Assembly (NCBI GenBank): GCA_025201765.1
Contig: MU623377.1
Coordinates: 1 to 64,000 of the forward strand
DNA from: Daldinia sp. FL1419
Lineage: Eukaryota; Ascomycota; Sordariomycetes; Xylariales; Hypoxylaceae
Length of the DNA: 64,000 bases
Direction of reading: 5' to 3'
Positions 46,775 to 57,865 of this stretch are shown piece after piece (within the stretch, counting starts at the first letter, position 1; the number at the start of each line of letters is the position of its first letter). Below the pieces are notes generated by a model. That model ran no database searches, had not been told where the DNA came from, and saw only the letters and a list, made by a program, of their open reading frames with translations. A program made the position numbers and the translations under genes.

Positions 46775-48025
46775 ATGGCTGACAAACCAACGTCGACTTC
46801 CGTTAACAAGTTTACCCTTGCATCTGGTTCTATGCTCCCTACCCATACGCTCTCAACTTCACCCGTTTCACGTATCACGGAAAAGACTACCATGGCGCCA
46901 ATTACTTCTTCGACGGAATCCGGGTTCAAGAAGCCTCTCGATATTAGTAGCTTAATGTCGCCCCCTGAACCTCCCCGACTCGATTCATTTTCGCAGGCGC
47001 GCGAGTCGAGACCTATAGGCCCAACTGTTTCCGATGCCCGACGCCTACATCCGATTTCACCCCTCTCACCTCCCGTCTCTCCCTCCACGAAGGTTGATGA
47101 TCATTCTGTCAATACTGCATCATCTGCAAACACTACTGTGCAGGATCCTATCCTATATCCCTCGCAGGATGCTGTTCGTTCACCTCAGCAGCAACCGTTG
47201 TTTGCACAGGACGACAACATCGACAAAATTGTAGATAAGCACATAAATCTACGATCGACATTCTTTGAGGATAAGAATACGAGTCCACCGGAGCGCGAGG
47301 ATTACGAATTACTTCTGCACTTCAAGGCTCAGGTAATGAAGAAGTACCAACAGGATCCGAGGGCGTGGCTCAAACGCGAACGTGAATTATTGATTGCTGA
47401 CCGACGAGCCGTGGCTCGCAACAACCAGTTTAAGCTTCAGCCGAAGCCAATCCTTCCAGCGAAGCCTCCTCAAATTCGGAAGGAGACTCAGCGTGCAAGG
47501 ACGGCTAAGCCAGCCAAGGTTGTGAAAGCAACGCAGTCCAGTACAACCCCTCGCCCAATTAGATCATATCCAACCTCAAATTTGGGTCAAGCTTCCGCTC
47601 GCCTACCGAGTGTGACGCCTGATCCCGCACCACGCCGTGCCGTTGCACCAAACAGGGAGGATAAGGACTTTAACTCGATTACCGACTACTGCCCGCCTCT
47701 GGATACGCTCCCGGAACGGTGTAATAGTCTCAAAGTGGACTGGAAGGGAACACCAATTGACTTGAGCAACGACCCACATCGTGACCATCTGCATCCTGAC
47801 GAAATCACGCTCGCCGCTAATCTGCGGCTTGATTGTGCTACATACCTGACAAGCAAGCGACGGATGTTTGTCCGTCGTCTAGAATGCCTTCGGATGGGAA
47901 AGGAGTTCCGCAAGACGGATGCCCAGCAGGCCTGCAAAATAGACGTCAACAAGGCCTCAAAGCTATGGATGGCCTTTGAAAAGGTCGGCTGGCTCGAGAA
48001 GAGATGGATGGCGGACTACGTGTAA
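46775..48025 (+). CDS. SWIRM-domain protein, Fun19-like
   Basis: Single exon, 416 residues from the ATG at 46775; the two earlier codons of the frame begin with GTG. The first 150 residues are rich in Ser, Pro and Thr and probably disordered. A charged helical segment (about 150-210, with ERELLIADRRAVARNNQFKL) follows. The C-terminal 118 residues (299-416), from FNSITDYCPPLDTLP through LRLDCATYLTSKRRMFVRR and FRKTDAQQACKIDVNKASKLW, match the SWIRM fold as seen in Fun19 and its filamentous-fungal homologues. SWIRM domains bind DNA or nucleosomes in chromatin complexes, so the protein is probably nuclear. The upstream pyrimidine-rich leader suggests a long untranslated region. Confidence 0.9.
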   Translation: MADKPTSTSVNKFTLASGSMLPTHTLSTSPVSRITEKTTMAPITSSTESGFKKPLDISSLMSPPEPPRLDSFSQARESRPIGPTVSDARRLHPISPLSPPVSPSTKVDDHSVNTASSANTTVQDPILYPSQDAVRSPQQQPLFAQDDNIDKIVDKHINLRSTFFEDKNTSPPEREDYELLLHFKAQVMKKYQQDPRAWLKRERELLIADRRAVARNNQFKLQPKPILPAKPPQIRKETQRARTAKPAKVVKATQSSTTPRPIRSYPTSNLGQASARLPSVTPDPAPRRAVAPNREDKDFNSITDYCPPLDTLPERCNSLKVDWKGTPIDLSNDPHRDHLHPDEITLAANLRLDCATYLTSKRRMFVRRLECLRMGKEFRKTDAQQACKIDVNKASKLWMAFEKVGWLEKRWMADYV

Positions 48026-50754
48026 CCGATCAACGAATTTTCGAACTAGGATCCATCAGGCATGGATCGATATCAGCGAGGAGTGCGTTTGCTCCACTTG
48101 CCACGTTGTGGTGTTCTTCGAGAGTTAGATATTTAATGATTTGTGCATATTGGTTTTCGGTTAGGCTTGAATTGCCTGGTTATAGGCGGTTGCATCACGA
48201 CCATCGGACTGGTCCCAGAGATACACATTTTCCTTTTGTCCACTCGGTTTTACTTGTGTCACAAGACACCCATTGATCAATGGTATCACATCACGAAAGA
48301 GAGACTCGGTTTTCATTGATACACAGCATAACGGGATTGCAATGATACCCGGAGTGAGCAGGTTCATACCCCTATGGTTACCCCCACTCCATACATGTTT
48401 CTTATTCGGTTTACACGAAGTCGGAAGGTCGGTTGGGTCTATCGGTTCGGTCGGTTAATTGGTTGGTATTTGGACAGACTGGGCTTTCCCCCCCATTGAA
48501 TACCTTTGCATTACGTCTGGCGTTGTATTGGCCTGGCAGGGTGGGATAGGCCTTGATTTTAGGTTCGTCTACAGAATGAGACTCCTAGCGGGGAAGCGAC
48601 TCGATGCGAGGAGTCGACCGCAGCGGCATGTGACAGGTAATACCACAGCGACGCTGGAGATACCGACCGTGTGGCCGTTTCTAAGGCGCTGGGAAGAATC
48701 TCTCTTCCGCGTGGTATTTCCACGTCCTATATCTCCGGATAGCTCGCCTATCGCATCAGCGCCGAATTTGGTAGTCAATTCCCAATCGCAGATTTACACT
48801 TTGATCTTACCGTACTACATCGTTATAACTAGGCACTATGTGATATTTTCGTGATTTGAAACCCACCGGTAGAATACAAGACTCATACTTTTAGGGTACG
48901 CCGTTTACCGCGCGACACGAATACTCGCTCAAACGGGCGAGGTCGAATCTACGTTATCCACGTTATTTACGTTCCGGCCCTATGGTACGCGCTACGAAGC
49001 TACAATCCCCGCCCCTGTTCGCTTGCCTTTAACCTAGCGTCGTTGGTGTGCCGCCTTGCCGTTTACCGGATCAGCACCGGCGAAGCGGGATTGGAACGTA
49101 GATCTTTTTAGTTTTTGCTTTTTTTTTTAAAAAAAAAAAGAAAAAAAAAGAAAAAAGAAAACTGGGTTTGGTGATGCTACATGGTCTTTTTTTTTTTGTT
49201 ACCTGTGACACCTATCTCCGATATTAACCTTGTGAAATACCTGCCTTACTTGCATATAGTAACTGTGTGAGTTTATTTATGTAGAATGGTATATACGGGA
49301 GACGATAATATAAACTACATGAATCGAATCTCGGTTCGATATCGTACGCCATCTGATCTCTGATTCCGGTTTCCGCTGCAGTGTGAGGTCAGCCTACAGC
49401 TGCGTGGGCTGGGTTACAATGTTGCTTGGGTAGTTACGTATCGCAACTAGGTGCGTGGAGCATGGAGGGTACTAAAGGGTAAGGGTACAAGGTTATCGGT
49501 ACCCGTTCCTGTACCGGTTCAGGGTTGGGTAACGCAATGCAAACACGCAGCACAGCACAGCACAGCACAGCACAGCACATTAGTAGGTACAATACATAGG
49601 TACGTACGTGGATCTTTTGGGCGACCCGGGGCCCCGCAAATGCGCTGCCGCGTCGCATCGTGGTCCGCCCTGGCCGGACATGGTTTAGTGGCATTTGGGC
49701 GCTGACGGGACATGGATAATCCTATTCTATTAGATTGCTTTCGGAAGCACTTGTTTAGGAGGTAAATAGTTTATTTTATTAGTTGTAGTTCAACGGTTAA
49801 GATTGCTGACGATTACTTAGGTAGGTAGTTAGGTACCTGGGCTAGGTATCTTCCTATTAGTTGTCTAGAAACTCTGACAGCATCTAATGGGGTAGGGATT
49901 ATTTTATTTTATTCTATTTAATTATTTGTTTGCCGGAGAGCAAAAAGAAGGGGGGTAAGAAGGAAAGCAGTTTGTCATTTCAAGATAGTACAACGAACGC
50001 CGGATCCCTGCAGAATTGGGTAATAGACCACAGCAAGATATAGCTCAACGATATAAGACCCCGTTCGTGCTGGAAAGGCGAATTGATAGGACGGTCCGAG
50101 TAAAAATAGGCCGCATGTGGGCTTTGTTCGGACGCCTGCGGTTCCCAGGCGGAACAATAAATAGGTAGTAAGATGCCATGACATCAGCGAGCTACGTACG
50201 TATTATATAGGTAGGTAGGTATGCACCTATGTTATCTACGCCTCGCTATTGCGTCGCAGCCGGCCAGCCAGCCAGCCAGCAGCAGATCGGATCTGCGCAA
50301 GCGCAATGTAGCCAAGGACGCGGGTTTAGATAAGCTCGATGCGACGGCACGGTACCTCTTGCATGGCTTGGCGGGTTTGGATGCATTAGTAGGTACGTTT
50401 GATTAAAAGCACGTTGCGAAGGGGTAAATGCCTACGTTAGGTACCTAGCTATAAAGGATTTAAACGAGTACCTAGATGTTTAGATGCTTTTATGGTTTCG
50501 GGTTCGATTGGGAAAGGAGTAACTATATAATAAATCTTGGGTTAACTAGGTACCTGTTATTCCAACTTGATATAGTTGTACCACGGGCGTCGTTTTAGGG
50601 GGGTTGGCGTTGCATACGCCGGAATAGCTTCAATGGCTGACTTATTTAATTAGTTAATTTCGTATTCTCATCGTACCGGCGTAATTAATATACAGTTCAA
50701 TTTTTAAACACCATAACCCCGACCAAAATTTCTTTTCCTAATGACAACCCTTGT
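48026..50754. other. Gene-free stretch with low-complexity tracts
   Basis: 2.7 kb from the SWIRM gene to the short-chain dehydrogenase, with the 3-prime ends of both facing it. Contains T-run and A-run sequence at about 49120-49160 and 49190-49199, a CAGCA array (49548-49579), a GCCA tract near 50262-50277 and TAGG tracts near 49815-49850 and 50208-50222. No gene. Confidence 0.5.
49548..49579 (+). repeat. CAGCA microsatellite
   Basis: About six tandem copies of a five-base CAGCA unit. Confidence 0.85.
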
Positions 50755-51976
50755 TTATTCTCCAGCTGCAAGTGTGTATCCGCCGTCTACCGCGACCGTT
50801 TGGCCGTTCAAGTACTGGTTCGCGGCGAAGAATAGCACCGCCTGCGCCATATCGTCGTCCTTGCCGGGGCGACCTGCCGGCACCTTGCTCTCGTACTTTT
50901 CCTTCTCGATATGGCTCTTCTGCTCTTCGTTGCTACCATCGGTGGTCACTACGGCATCTAGTTAGCTCTGGTATCCTAAGCAAGCATCGTGGGTGAAGCT
51001 ATAGGGTCCCCTTTCGTGGTATCTGCATCAGGTATGTGCATAGAGACCACGGAGCAATTGAGAGATAAGAAATGAGATGATCAAGTATGCGGCGAGGGAG
51101 TTACTTACTTTCGCTGGGGAAAACGCCCGGCGCAATCGAATTGATACGAATCTTCAGCTTGTTGGCGGCTACCTCGGAGGCCAACATCCTAGTCAAATGA
51201 GCGGCAGCACCCTTGGACGCATTATACGCGAAGTGATGCTGGGCCGTCTTAACCAAGCCGCTGATAGACGAGATGTTGATAACGGTGCCAGACCAGCCGG
51301 GGAATCTCTTTGCCGACTTTTCCAGCAGCGGCAAGAACGCCGTCGTCGCGAAGAAGACCTGCGCAACGTTGGTCCTGTACACATCGGTCCAGTCCTCTAC
51401 CGTCGACTTCTCGTTGTCGAATAGGTTTTTCTTCATCTCCGCCGCCGAGTCCGCTTCTGTCTGCATCGTAGCGCCGCTGATACCCGCGTTGTTGACCAGG
51501 ATGCACAGGCACTCCTCGCGGGACGAGATCTCCTTGACTAGGTTCGCGATCTGCGCCTTGTCCGTCACGTCGCACGCGATGGGCACAATGGAGTCCTCGC
51601 CTTGCGAGTACAGCTCAGCAACGCGGTCTAGTTTCTCCTTGGTTCGTCCTGTGATGTACACCTTGGCGCCGTTGGCCACGAGCGCCTGTGTCGCCATCAG
51701 CCCGATTCCCGAGCCTCCGCCCGTCACGAGCGCCACGTGCCCCTTGAGGTCGAAGAGCTTGTCGCGGGTAAAGGGCTCGTTGCGGCTATTAGACGCCATC
51801 CTGACCGTCTGAAGTGGATTTATCAACCTAGAAAATTGCGGCTGTGGCGATTGGAAGCAGATTGATGATGTTGCACGAAGCGCTGGTGAATGACCGAGTA
51901 AAGCACCGGCTCGAAGAACGATGCCGGCCAGCGGCTTCTTATGGTGGGAGAGGCCTCGGACAACTGGTAAGATCAT
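50755..51976 (-). CDS. Classical short-chain dehydrogenase, possible mitochondrial presequence
   Basis: Two exons on the minus strand, 51976-51109 and 50948-50755, with a 160-nt intron, giving 353 residues. The cofactor motif TGGGSGIG starts at residue 85, followed by NNAG, the Ser strand NISSISG, and the catalytic YNASK. The C-terminus with ANQYLNGQTVAVDGGYTL is standard for the enoyl/keto-acyl-reductase-like group. Acceptor choice (CGTAG) gives FPSEMTTDG at the junction, while an upstream AG would bring an immediate stop. Residues 1-59 before an internal Met60 (MASNSRNEPF) are rich in Arg, Leu and Ser and nearly lack acids, like a mitochondrial targeting peptide. Two start sites could yield two locations. 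Substrate unknown. Confidence 0.9.
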
Positions 51977-53877
51977 GACGTCTCGGTGTTTTCATCGAAA
52001 CCCAAGAGCGCATTTTGGTGCGGAGCGGACGGGGGTGGCCGATTCTTGTATTGGCGCGAGAATCTAGATCGATGCCTTGCTGAATAGCGAACGCAGCCCG
52101 CCGTGAACAAGTCATGACGAAATCCAACGTTTCTCTCGGTTCGTTGTTTACATCATTGTGGAGAGCTTCCCCGGAGCTTCTCACGGCGCGGTTTGATTGG
52201 CTGAATACCTCCTTGATACTGGGTATGAGGGTAACTATGTATATTCATGGTCATTATGTACCTGTTATATTGTCCTTTCCTCTTATCAGATAGTGTGTTT
52301 CTGAAGCATGCATTTGTTCGTCAATAAGTAATAAAATTTATTCTCAATGTTTTGTCTAAGAAGATGGATAATGTCATAGCGTAGACGAAGTTACAAGGTG
52401 GTAAGTACTTCCGAGATAGGTAGATGAACCAATGAGGATGCGTACCTAAGCTATATTAACGTCTAACCTAGGGTAGGTAGTTACGATCCGGCTAAAGTTC
52501 GGATTATTGTCTCTAAAGAACCTCATATAAGTCGAGTAACTACTATAATTTATATACATTTGGTGAATTGCAAAAGGATGTTAATGCAATCGAAGATAAT
52601 AATTGCTACGTTTACCATATGTGTACCCGTGATATGAATGTAACTTTTTCGGCCTGTAGTTAATCAATCTTTGTTCATTATGTACCTAGAGTAACTATTG
52701 AAGATGATGGGGAGTTCTTACAAATATTGAAGAAAGTAAGTAGTATGGAAAAATGGCGGAAAAGGATGAACGTGAACTTGACTCGAATGGGCATCCTCAA
52801 AAAATAGTCACGTTGACTAGAGGGGTTACAAAGCCTACGAACCGCTTGACGGAGACGCTAAGCGATGTTTTCCCTTTAAGCCAAGTCAAGGCGACGAAGT
52901 TCAATTTCATGGAACTATTCGCATTTTCTAGTTACGAAAAAGAACCTCTTAACTCGACCGGAAACCATCCGGAGCTTGGCAAACTTACGGGGCGAGCGGA
53001 TATTGACTTGGAGACGGGGGACTAGATATAAAGGGAAGCGTACCAAGCGGGGAGACACCGAAGTTGAAATGCAATCAGAGGATTGGGCCCAGGAACCCGA
53101 ATATGCTTTCACTCCGGCGACTGAGCTTCCTCCACCTGCATGACGATTGAAACGCCGAGCTGAAATTTCAAGTACAGCCCGATATTTGTAAACGAGTACT
53201 GCGTAGGAGTTTTCTTACGTCGATCAGTCGCAAGCCTTCATTCCTACTTGGCCCAGCCACGGAAAGTCTCAAAAAGCATCGTTTTACCCTCGAGTTGCTA
53301 CTTGAATTTAGCTAACCACTGAATAGCAAAGTTGCTTCGGTCCAAGGAACCTGATAAGTCAAAGCGAACTTCAAGAGATTTATTTAAGTTTGCTCTTGAT
53401 TTTATACCACTAACTTCGTTATATAGTAAGCAGGCAGTTGAATGGCAACCGGTTAATACAAGCAAATACGAATTTCCGAGAAATATTTCTTCAATATCGT
53501 GTAATAATTTAATGTAACGAAATGCGAATATAAGTACCTTGGTAGATACCTAGCTAAAGGTAGTTGAGTTGAGGTCAGTGGCTTTGCTTCACAGTTTAGT
53601 ATGACGTCACTTGCGTTTGCACCAAAGAATGACGTCAGCACCTACTAAGAAGTACAGCGATAGAATAAATAATAATAAAAGAAGTTGAATCCTAGCTAGA
53701 GCTTCGGCATCTCTTTAACTACCTACCCACTGCTACATCTTTTCCGCCCTAGGCATATAGAACCCCACAAGAAAGACGTTAGCATTCATCATTTCGAAAT
53801 TTATAAATATATTCATAAAGATACCACACAAAGCGCAAAGAGTATCAAATACCTAATTACCTATATTTGATATCATA
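51977..53877. other. Gene-free stretch with two adjoining weak frames
   Basis: Frames at 52753-53025 (plus, ATG start) and, one base out of phase, up to a TGA near 53144 together read about 130 codons, but I see no domain and no splice site linking them. Other short frames are uninformative. AT-rich 53640-53870 forms the leader of the next gene. Confidence 0.4.
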
Positions 53878-54231
53878 ATGGCTTCTCACGGCAACCCTAC
53901 CAACGGCCTCCAGAAAGAAGCGCAGCTTCAATCATCAGCAGCATCGGGGGCCGGGAAGAGCACCATTACCACCGACGGCTCCGTGGTAACTTCCACCGAC
54001 CCAACCACCAACCCGTCCGCCGGCGTCGGCCAGAAGCTCAAAGGTGACGTCAGCGGCGCCATTCACGGGAGCATCGGAAGCATGCAAGCCGCTACCGGCT
54101 CTCTGCTAAGAAACAACGACATGGAGGAAAAGGGCAGGACCAAGATGCAAGAGGAGGACGAGAGGCTAGGCGCGAAGCGAGGCGTCATGCCCGTCGGCTC
54201 AGGACAGAGGCACACTAAAGGGGACGTTTAA
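53878..54231 (+). CDS. Small hydrophilic protein, weakly CsbD-like
   Basis: Single exon, 117 residues. The N-terminal half is rich in Ser, Thr and Gly. The C-terminal half has KLKGDVSGAIHGSIGSMQAA and a charged helical stretch with EEKGRTKMQEEDERLG. The pattern of short KGxxxGxxGxxxAxxG helices resembles CsbD-like stress proteins common in fungi, but the match is loose. No signal peptide or membrane segment. It is a candidate stress or conidiation-associated protein by composition only. The A/T-rich leader with ATATAATGG context supports the start at 53878. Confidence 0.7.
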   Translation: MASHGNPTNGLQKEAQLQSSAASGAGKSTITTDGSVVTSTDPTTNPSAGVGQKLKGDVSGAIHGSIGSMQAATGSLLRNNDMEEKGRTKMQEEDERLGAKRGVMPVGSGQRHTKGDV

Positions 54232-57200
54232 ACTTTTACCACCTATCTATCTATCTATCATAGGTACCTACCTTGTTGATGCTGCAATTTGGATAACTCT
54301 GTAAAATATACATACAATATTAATAATACCGATAGACAGGGATGGTTGAATCATAAAAAATATAATTCTTCTGATATTCAAGTTTGTCACAGGTTGCATA
54401 ATGCGTATCTCATTTCCGAATTCAATATGTCCTTAGGGACCTACTTTTGGTAATCAAAGATTGTCTCGAGTTGTAGCAATCCACTAGTTAAATAATCTCG
54501 ATGGTTCTTGTTCAAGTCAAGAGGTTCTTTTTCATAGCTTGCAAAGGTGAATAACTCGTCAACTTTAGATTTTGTAATCTTAACTCGACTCAAAGGAAAA
54601 CCCTCGTTTTCTGCCTATACCAGGCATATCTTGGGCCTTTTAACCCTTCTAATCGTTGTGGTCATCTTCAAAAGTTGTCTAATACCTAGAATGAATCCAT
54701 TTAGTAACCCTATTTTGTTATTAATAGGTGTAATAATATGAAATTGGCGATGGGGAGCATAAACAGCAACGGGGCATTGAACGAGAACGGCGACAATACG
54801 TACTACAATATGTTGGTAGATACACAAGTACTTAGGTACAGCTTTAGAGCATAGGTCTAATGTCAATAGGGATGTCAAATTGCCGAGAAGAATATAAAGA
54901 CAGCAGAGATATTCATACCCATGATGAACCGAGAGCTGTTTTTAAAGATATAAAGTACAAAAGTCAAATTCAGCCAGCCAGCTGATTTGGGGAATGTTTA
55001 AATGTCTAAATTCCTTGCGGTGCTTTGTTAGCCAGGAAACGCCCGTTCCTTCTGTTAAGCCCGTTACCAGGCAAGCGAGCTACACTCGATCGCACTTGCT
55101 TGCTGTAAACTAAGTAGATAGGTTCATGTACCTAAGAAGGTACGTCCTATATGTAGGTGGGCATATATCAACTCTTAGAAGATACCCGGTACGTACCCAA
55201 TGTACACTACCTACATAGTACCTTCCTGCTTTACTCGTATTACATTACATTTAAATACATGCAGGTACGGTACTAAGGTATATTAGTATGTACCAATAGA
55301 CCTGCCTCAAGTGGTCGTAGATACTGGGGAAACCGTGATCTTATTATGGGCTTAGATATGTAGGTACCTAGACAAAAAAAAAAAGAAAAAGAAAGAAAAA
55401 GAGTAAAAAAGATTATGATGCTCATGTTTTATTTCTATAACTCCATAGTAAGTAAGCATTACACGGTAGTAGATGCAGTCAGAATCACAGCAACACCAAG
55501 ACGTAAGTTAATAGAATTATGTGGGAACGAGGAAGCTAGGAAGATGAGTAAAGTGTTTACTAGAGAGCCTTAATACATGTAGGTACGTATGTATGTCAGG
55601 TAAGTAAGTGCCTAGGTATGTAGGCTATTTAACAGTGGCAACTGCCATGTAGGCACATGCTGGAAAGTTCCGGTAGAACCATGGTACCTAAACTTATATA
55701 CCTAATTATATACATATCCATCCATCAAGCCAAGGCGGACTATTGGCGTAGTCGCCTGAAGTACAATCCTAATGTTCTGTGGGTTGGTGGTTTAGATGGG
55801 CTGACTTCACCTGGCCAGTGAAGTTCGGCGTAAGTCACTCCACCTCGCTGCGGGACAGATGATAGAATGTATGAATGGAAAGATGTTGGTTCGAATCCAG
55901 CCCTTGGCAAAATATTTTTTCTTTTTTCTTTTTCTCTCCTCCTTTTCCAATTTGCCAACTCTATTGCCACGTCCCTCCAATGTAAGCGCAAGTTGGCTAG
56001 CTAATTTTTATTTGCTATTTTGAAGGCGGTCGAAAAGCCTTCTCCTCGACACGACCCGTAAATATATATGGCTTGAATGTCTATCTATCTATCTATTTAC
56101 ATTTGACGATGACATCTTTACTCGTTCATCTTAAATATATTGGAGCGACTTAATTACCGTTGTGTCTTCTTACCAGCTATTACTCGTGGAATGATATTTA
56201 TGGCACCTAGAAACGTAGCTTCAATGTTTATATGATTAAGAAACTTATAACTATTTATTGCCTGAGTCAATAGCATCGTGACGTTGTACAGACTTTTCTA
56301 TTCTAGCCTCTATTATAGAAATGACAGGGGATCAGTGCTTTGGGTATAGAGGATATATAGGGGTGTATGGAGTAGGTTATATTATAGGTATATAAGTGAC
56401 GCTCTGCACCGTCGCTGCTTCCTGGGCCAAGTGTTCGTTATTAGCCGAATATATTTGTTGGAATGTGTGTGGCTGGTATACAGGGATATAATACGCCCCA
56501 CATCCGTGACCTTATATATCGTAGATATGCCCATCTATTCTCTAAGATAGACTTGACAATACAAGTAACTTACCTCATACATGCGTTCTATTTCAACAAT
56601 ATTAATCTATCTATCGCCTAGTGCTATCTCACTCTTTGCACAGCCTAAAGCTACTACTCTTCCCAAGGTACTGACTGAACAACGAAGTTATTTTCTCGTT
56701 CCTTCGTCAGCCTCCGTACTTGCTGGGTGTCGGGTAGAATAGATACTCCATGTAGGAACGTTAAATATGTTGTCGGTAAATATAGCTAAGAGATAGGTGG
56801 TGTAGGTAGGGAGTAAATATCAAGGTATACTAGGGATATAAGAGGTTCAGGTTATTATCAGGAGAATGAGTGGGGACAACTCAGGAAAGGGTGAATAGCC
56901 CTACAATTGTAGATATATAAACGGTGCGCAGCGCCTTAGCTGCTGGTTGGAAGGTACCTAAGCGTTATTACTCTAAATACATTCATACAGCTACTCACCG
57001 CAGCTTCTCAACTACCTATCACTCTATGATTAGCCTCCCTCAAGGGTAGGTGCTCTCTAGAAGTTATACCGAGATAGATATCAGATCCCCGAGTAAAAGC
57101 ATGAGACTGACTGACTCTATGGGATGAATAGAGATATTTCGGGAGATAGGTTAGCTCGTATTCTGCTATTTTAAGGTATACATATGACCTTATAGCAGGT

Positions 57201-57865
57201 ACCTAGGCGTCTACAATGAGTGTGTCAGCAACAAATCAAAGTTAGACCTTATAATAGAGGTATGTAGATTAAATAAGGTAACTTGGTAAGGTATATCTCC
57301 TCTGGCTCACGTTGACAGGTGCTAACAGTTTTGGCCTCAAGGGGTTTTACGATGGCTTTTCTATGTTGTCCTGCTCATTCCGCCTGGTATAATAGACTCT
57401 CTATTTAATAAGAAATTATTTCCTACTCGGTTTTCCTTCAATATAACACTCCCACCGCAGAACTGGCCATCGGCATGCATGATGCTATCTAGACAATGTG
57501 GGGATTACCTCATATGGCATGATCCCTGCTATAATCGTAGCATTTAATGTGAAATTCCCACCAATGGAAGGATAAATCGACATGGACAAATAAGAATAAA
57601 TTCAAACTCTCGTATCCCGCCTTCCGGCTATTCGATTAGAAATAACCCGGTTCCCGAGTAACTGGTATCTAGATCCGGCTCTCTCGGGATGTTGGACTGG
57701 AATCCTCCCAGGGTCTATTTCTTGGGCTCCTCGGCGCCGTGGCTGCTACGGTCTAGTTTCTCACCGAAATGGGGTTCCGGCTTCTTCGTGCGGAGCAAGT
57801 CCTCGATTTATATTAATCGCTGAAAGGCATGCCAACTCATTTGGCTGTACACATAACCTTCTGAG
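54232..57865. other. Gene-poor region with a tRNA-like structure
   Basis: 3.6 kb of AT-rich DNA with CTAT microsatellites (about 54243-54259 and 56079-56096), an A-rich run at 55374-55411 and many TAGGTAC tracts (55120-55380, 55575-55625). The tRNA-like structure at 55729-55909 is listed separately. No protein gene. The last 400 bases are the promoter side of the GH2 gene. Confidence 0.5.
55729..55909 (+). ncRNA. tRNA-like element, class unresolved
   Basis: The ends GCCAAGG (55729-55735) and CCTTGGC (55902-55908) pair perfectly as a seven-base acceptor stem, with A at 55909. Just inside the 3-prime end, GTTGG-TTCGAAT-CCAGC is a T arm with a perfect B box (GGTTCGAATCC, 55888-55898). GACT and AGTC after the 5-prime strand can form a D stem. 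The total of 181 nt is too long for an ordinary tRNA, and I cannot place the anticodon arm with confidence. Options are a tRNA with a long intron, a tRNA pseudogene, or a tRNA-derived SINE. A second A-box-like TGGTTTAGATGG lies at 55788-55799. Confidence 0.4.

Noticed and set aside
55740..55991. 83-codon minus-strand frame
   Set aside because: The RAGFEPTS-like peptide is the reverse translation of a tRNA T arm, so the region was treated as a tRNA-like element.
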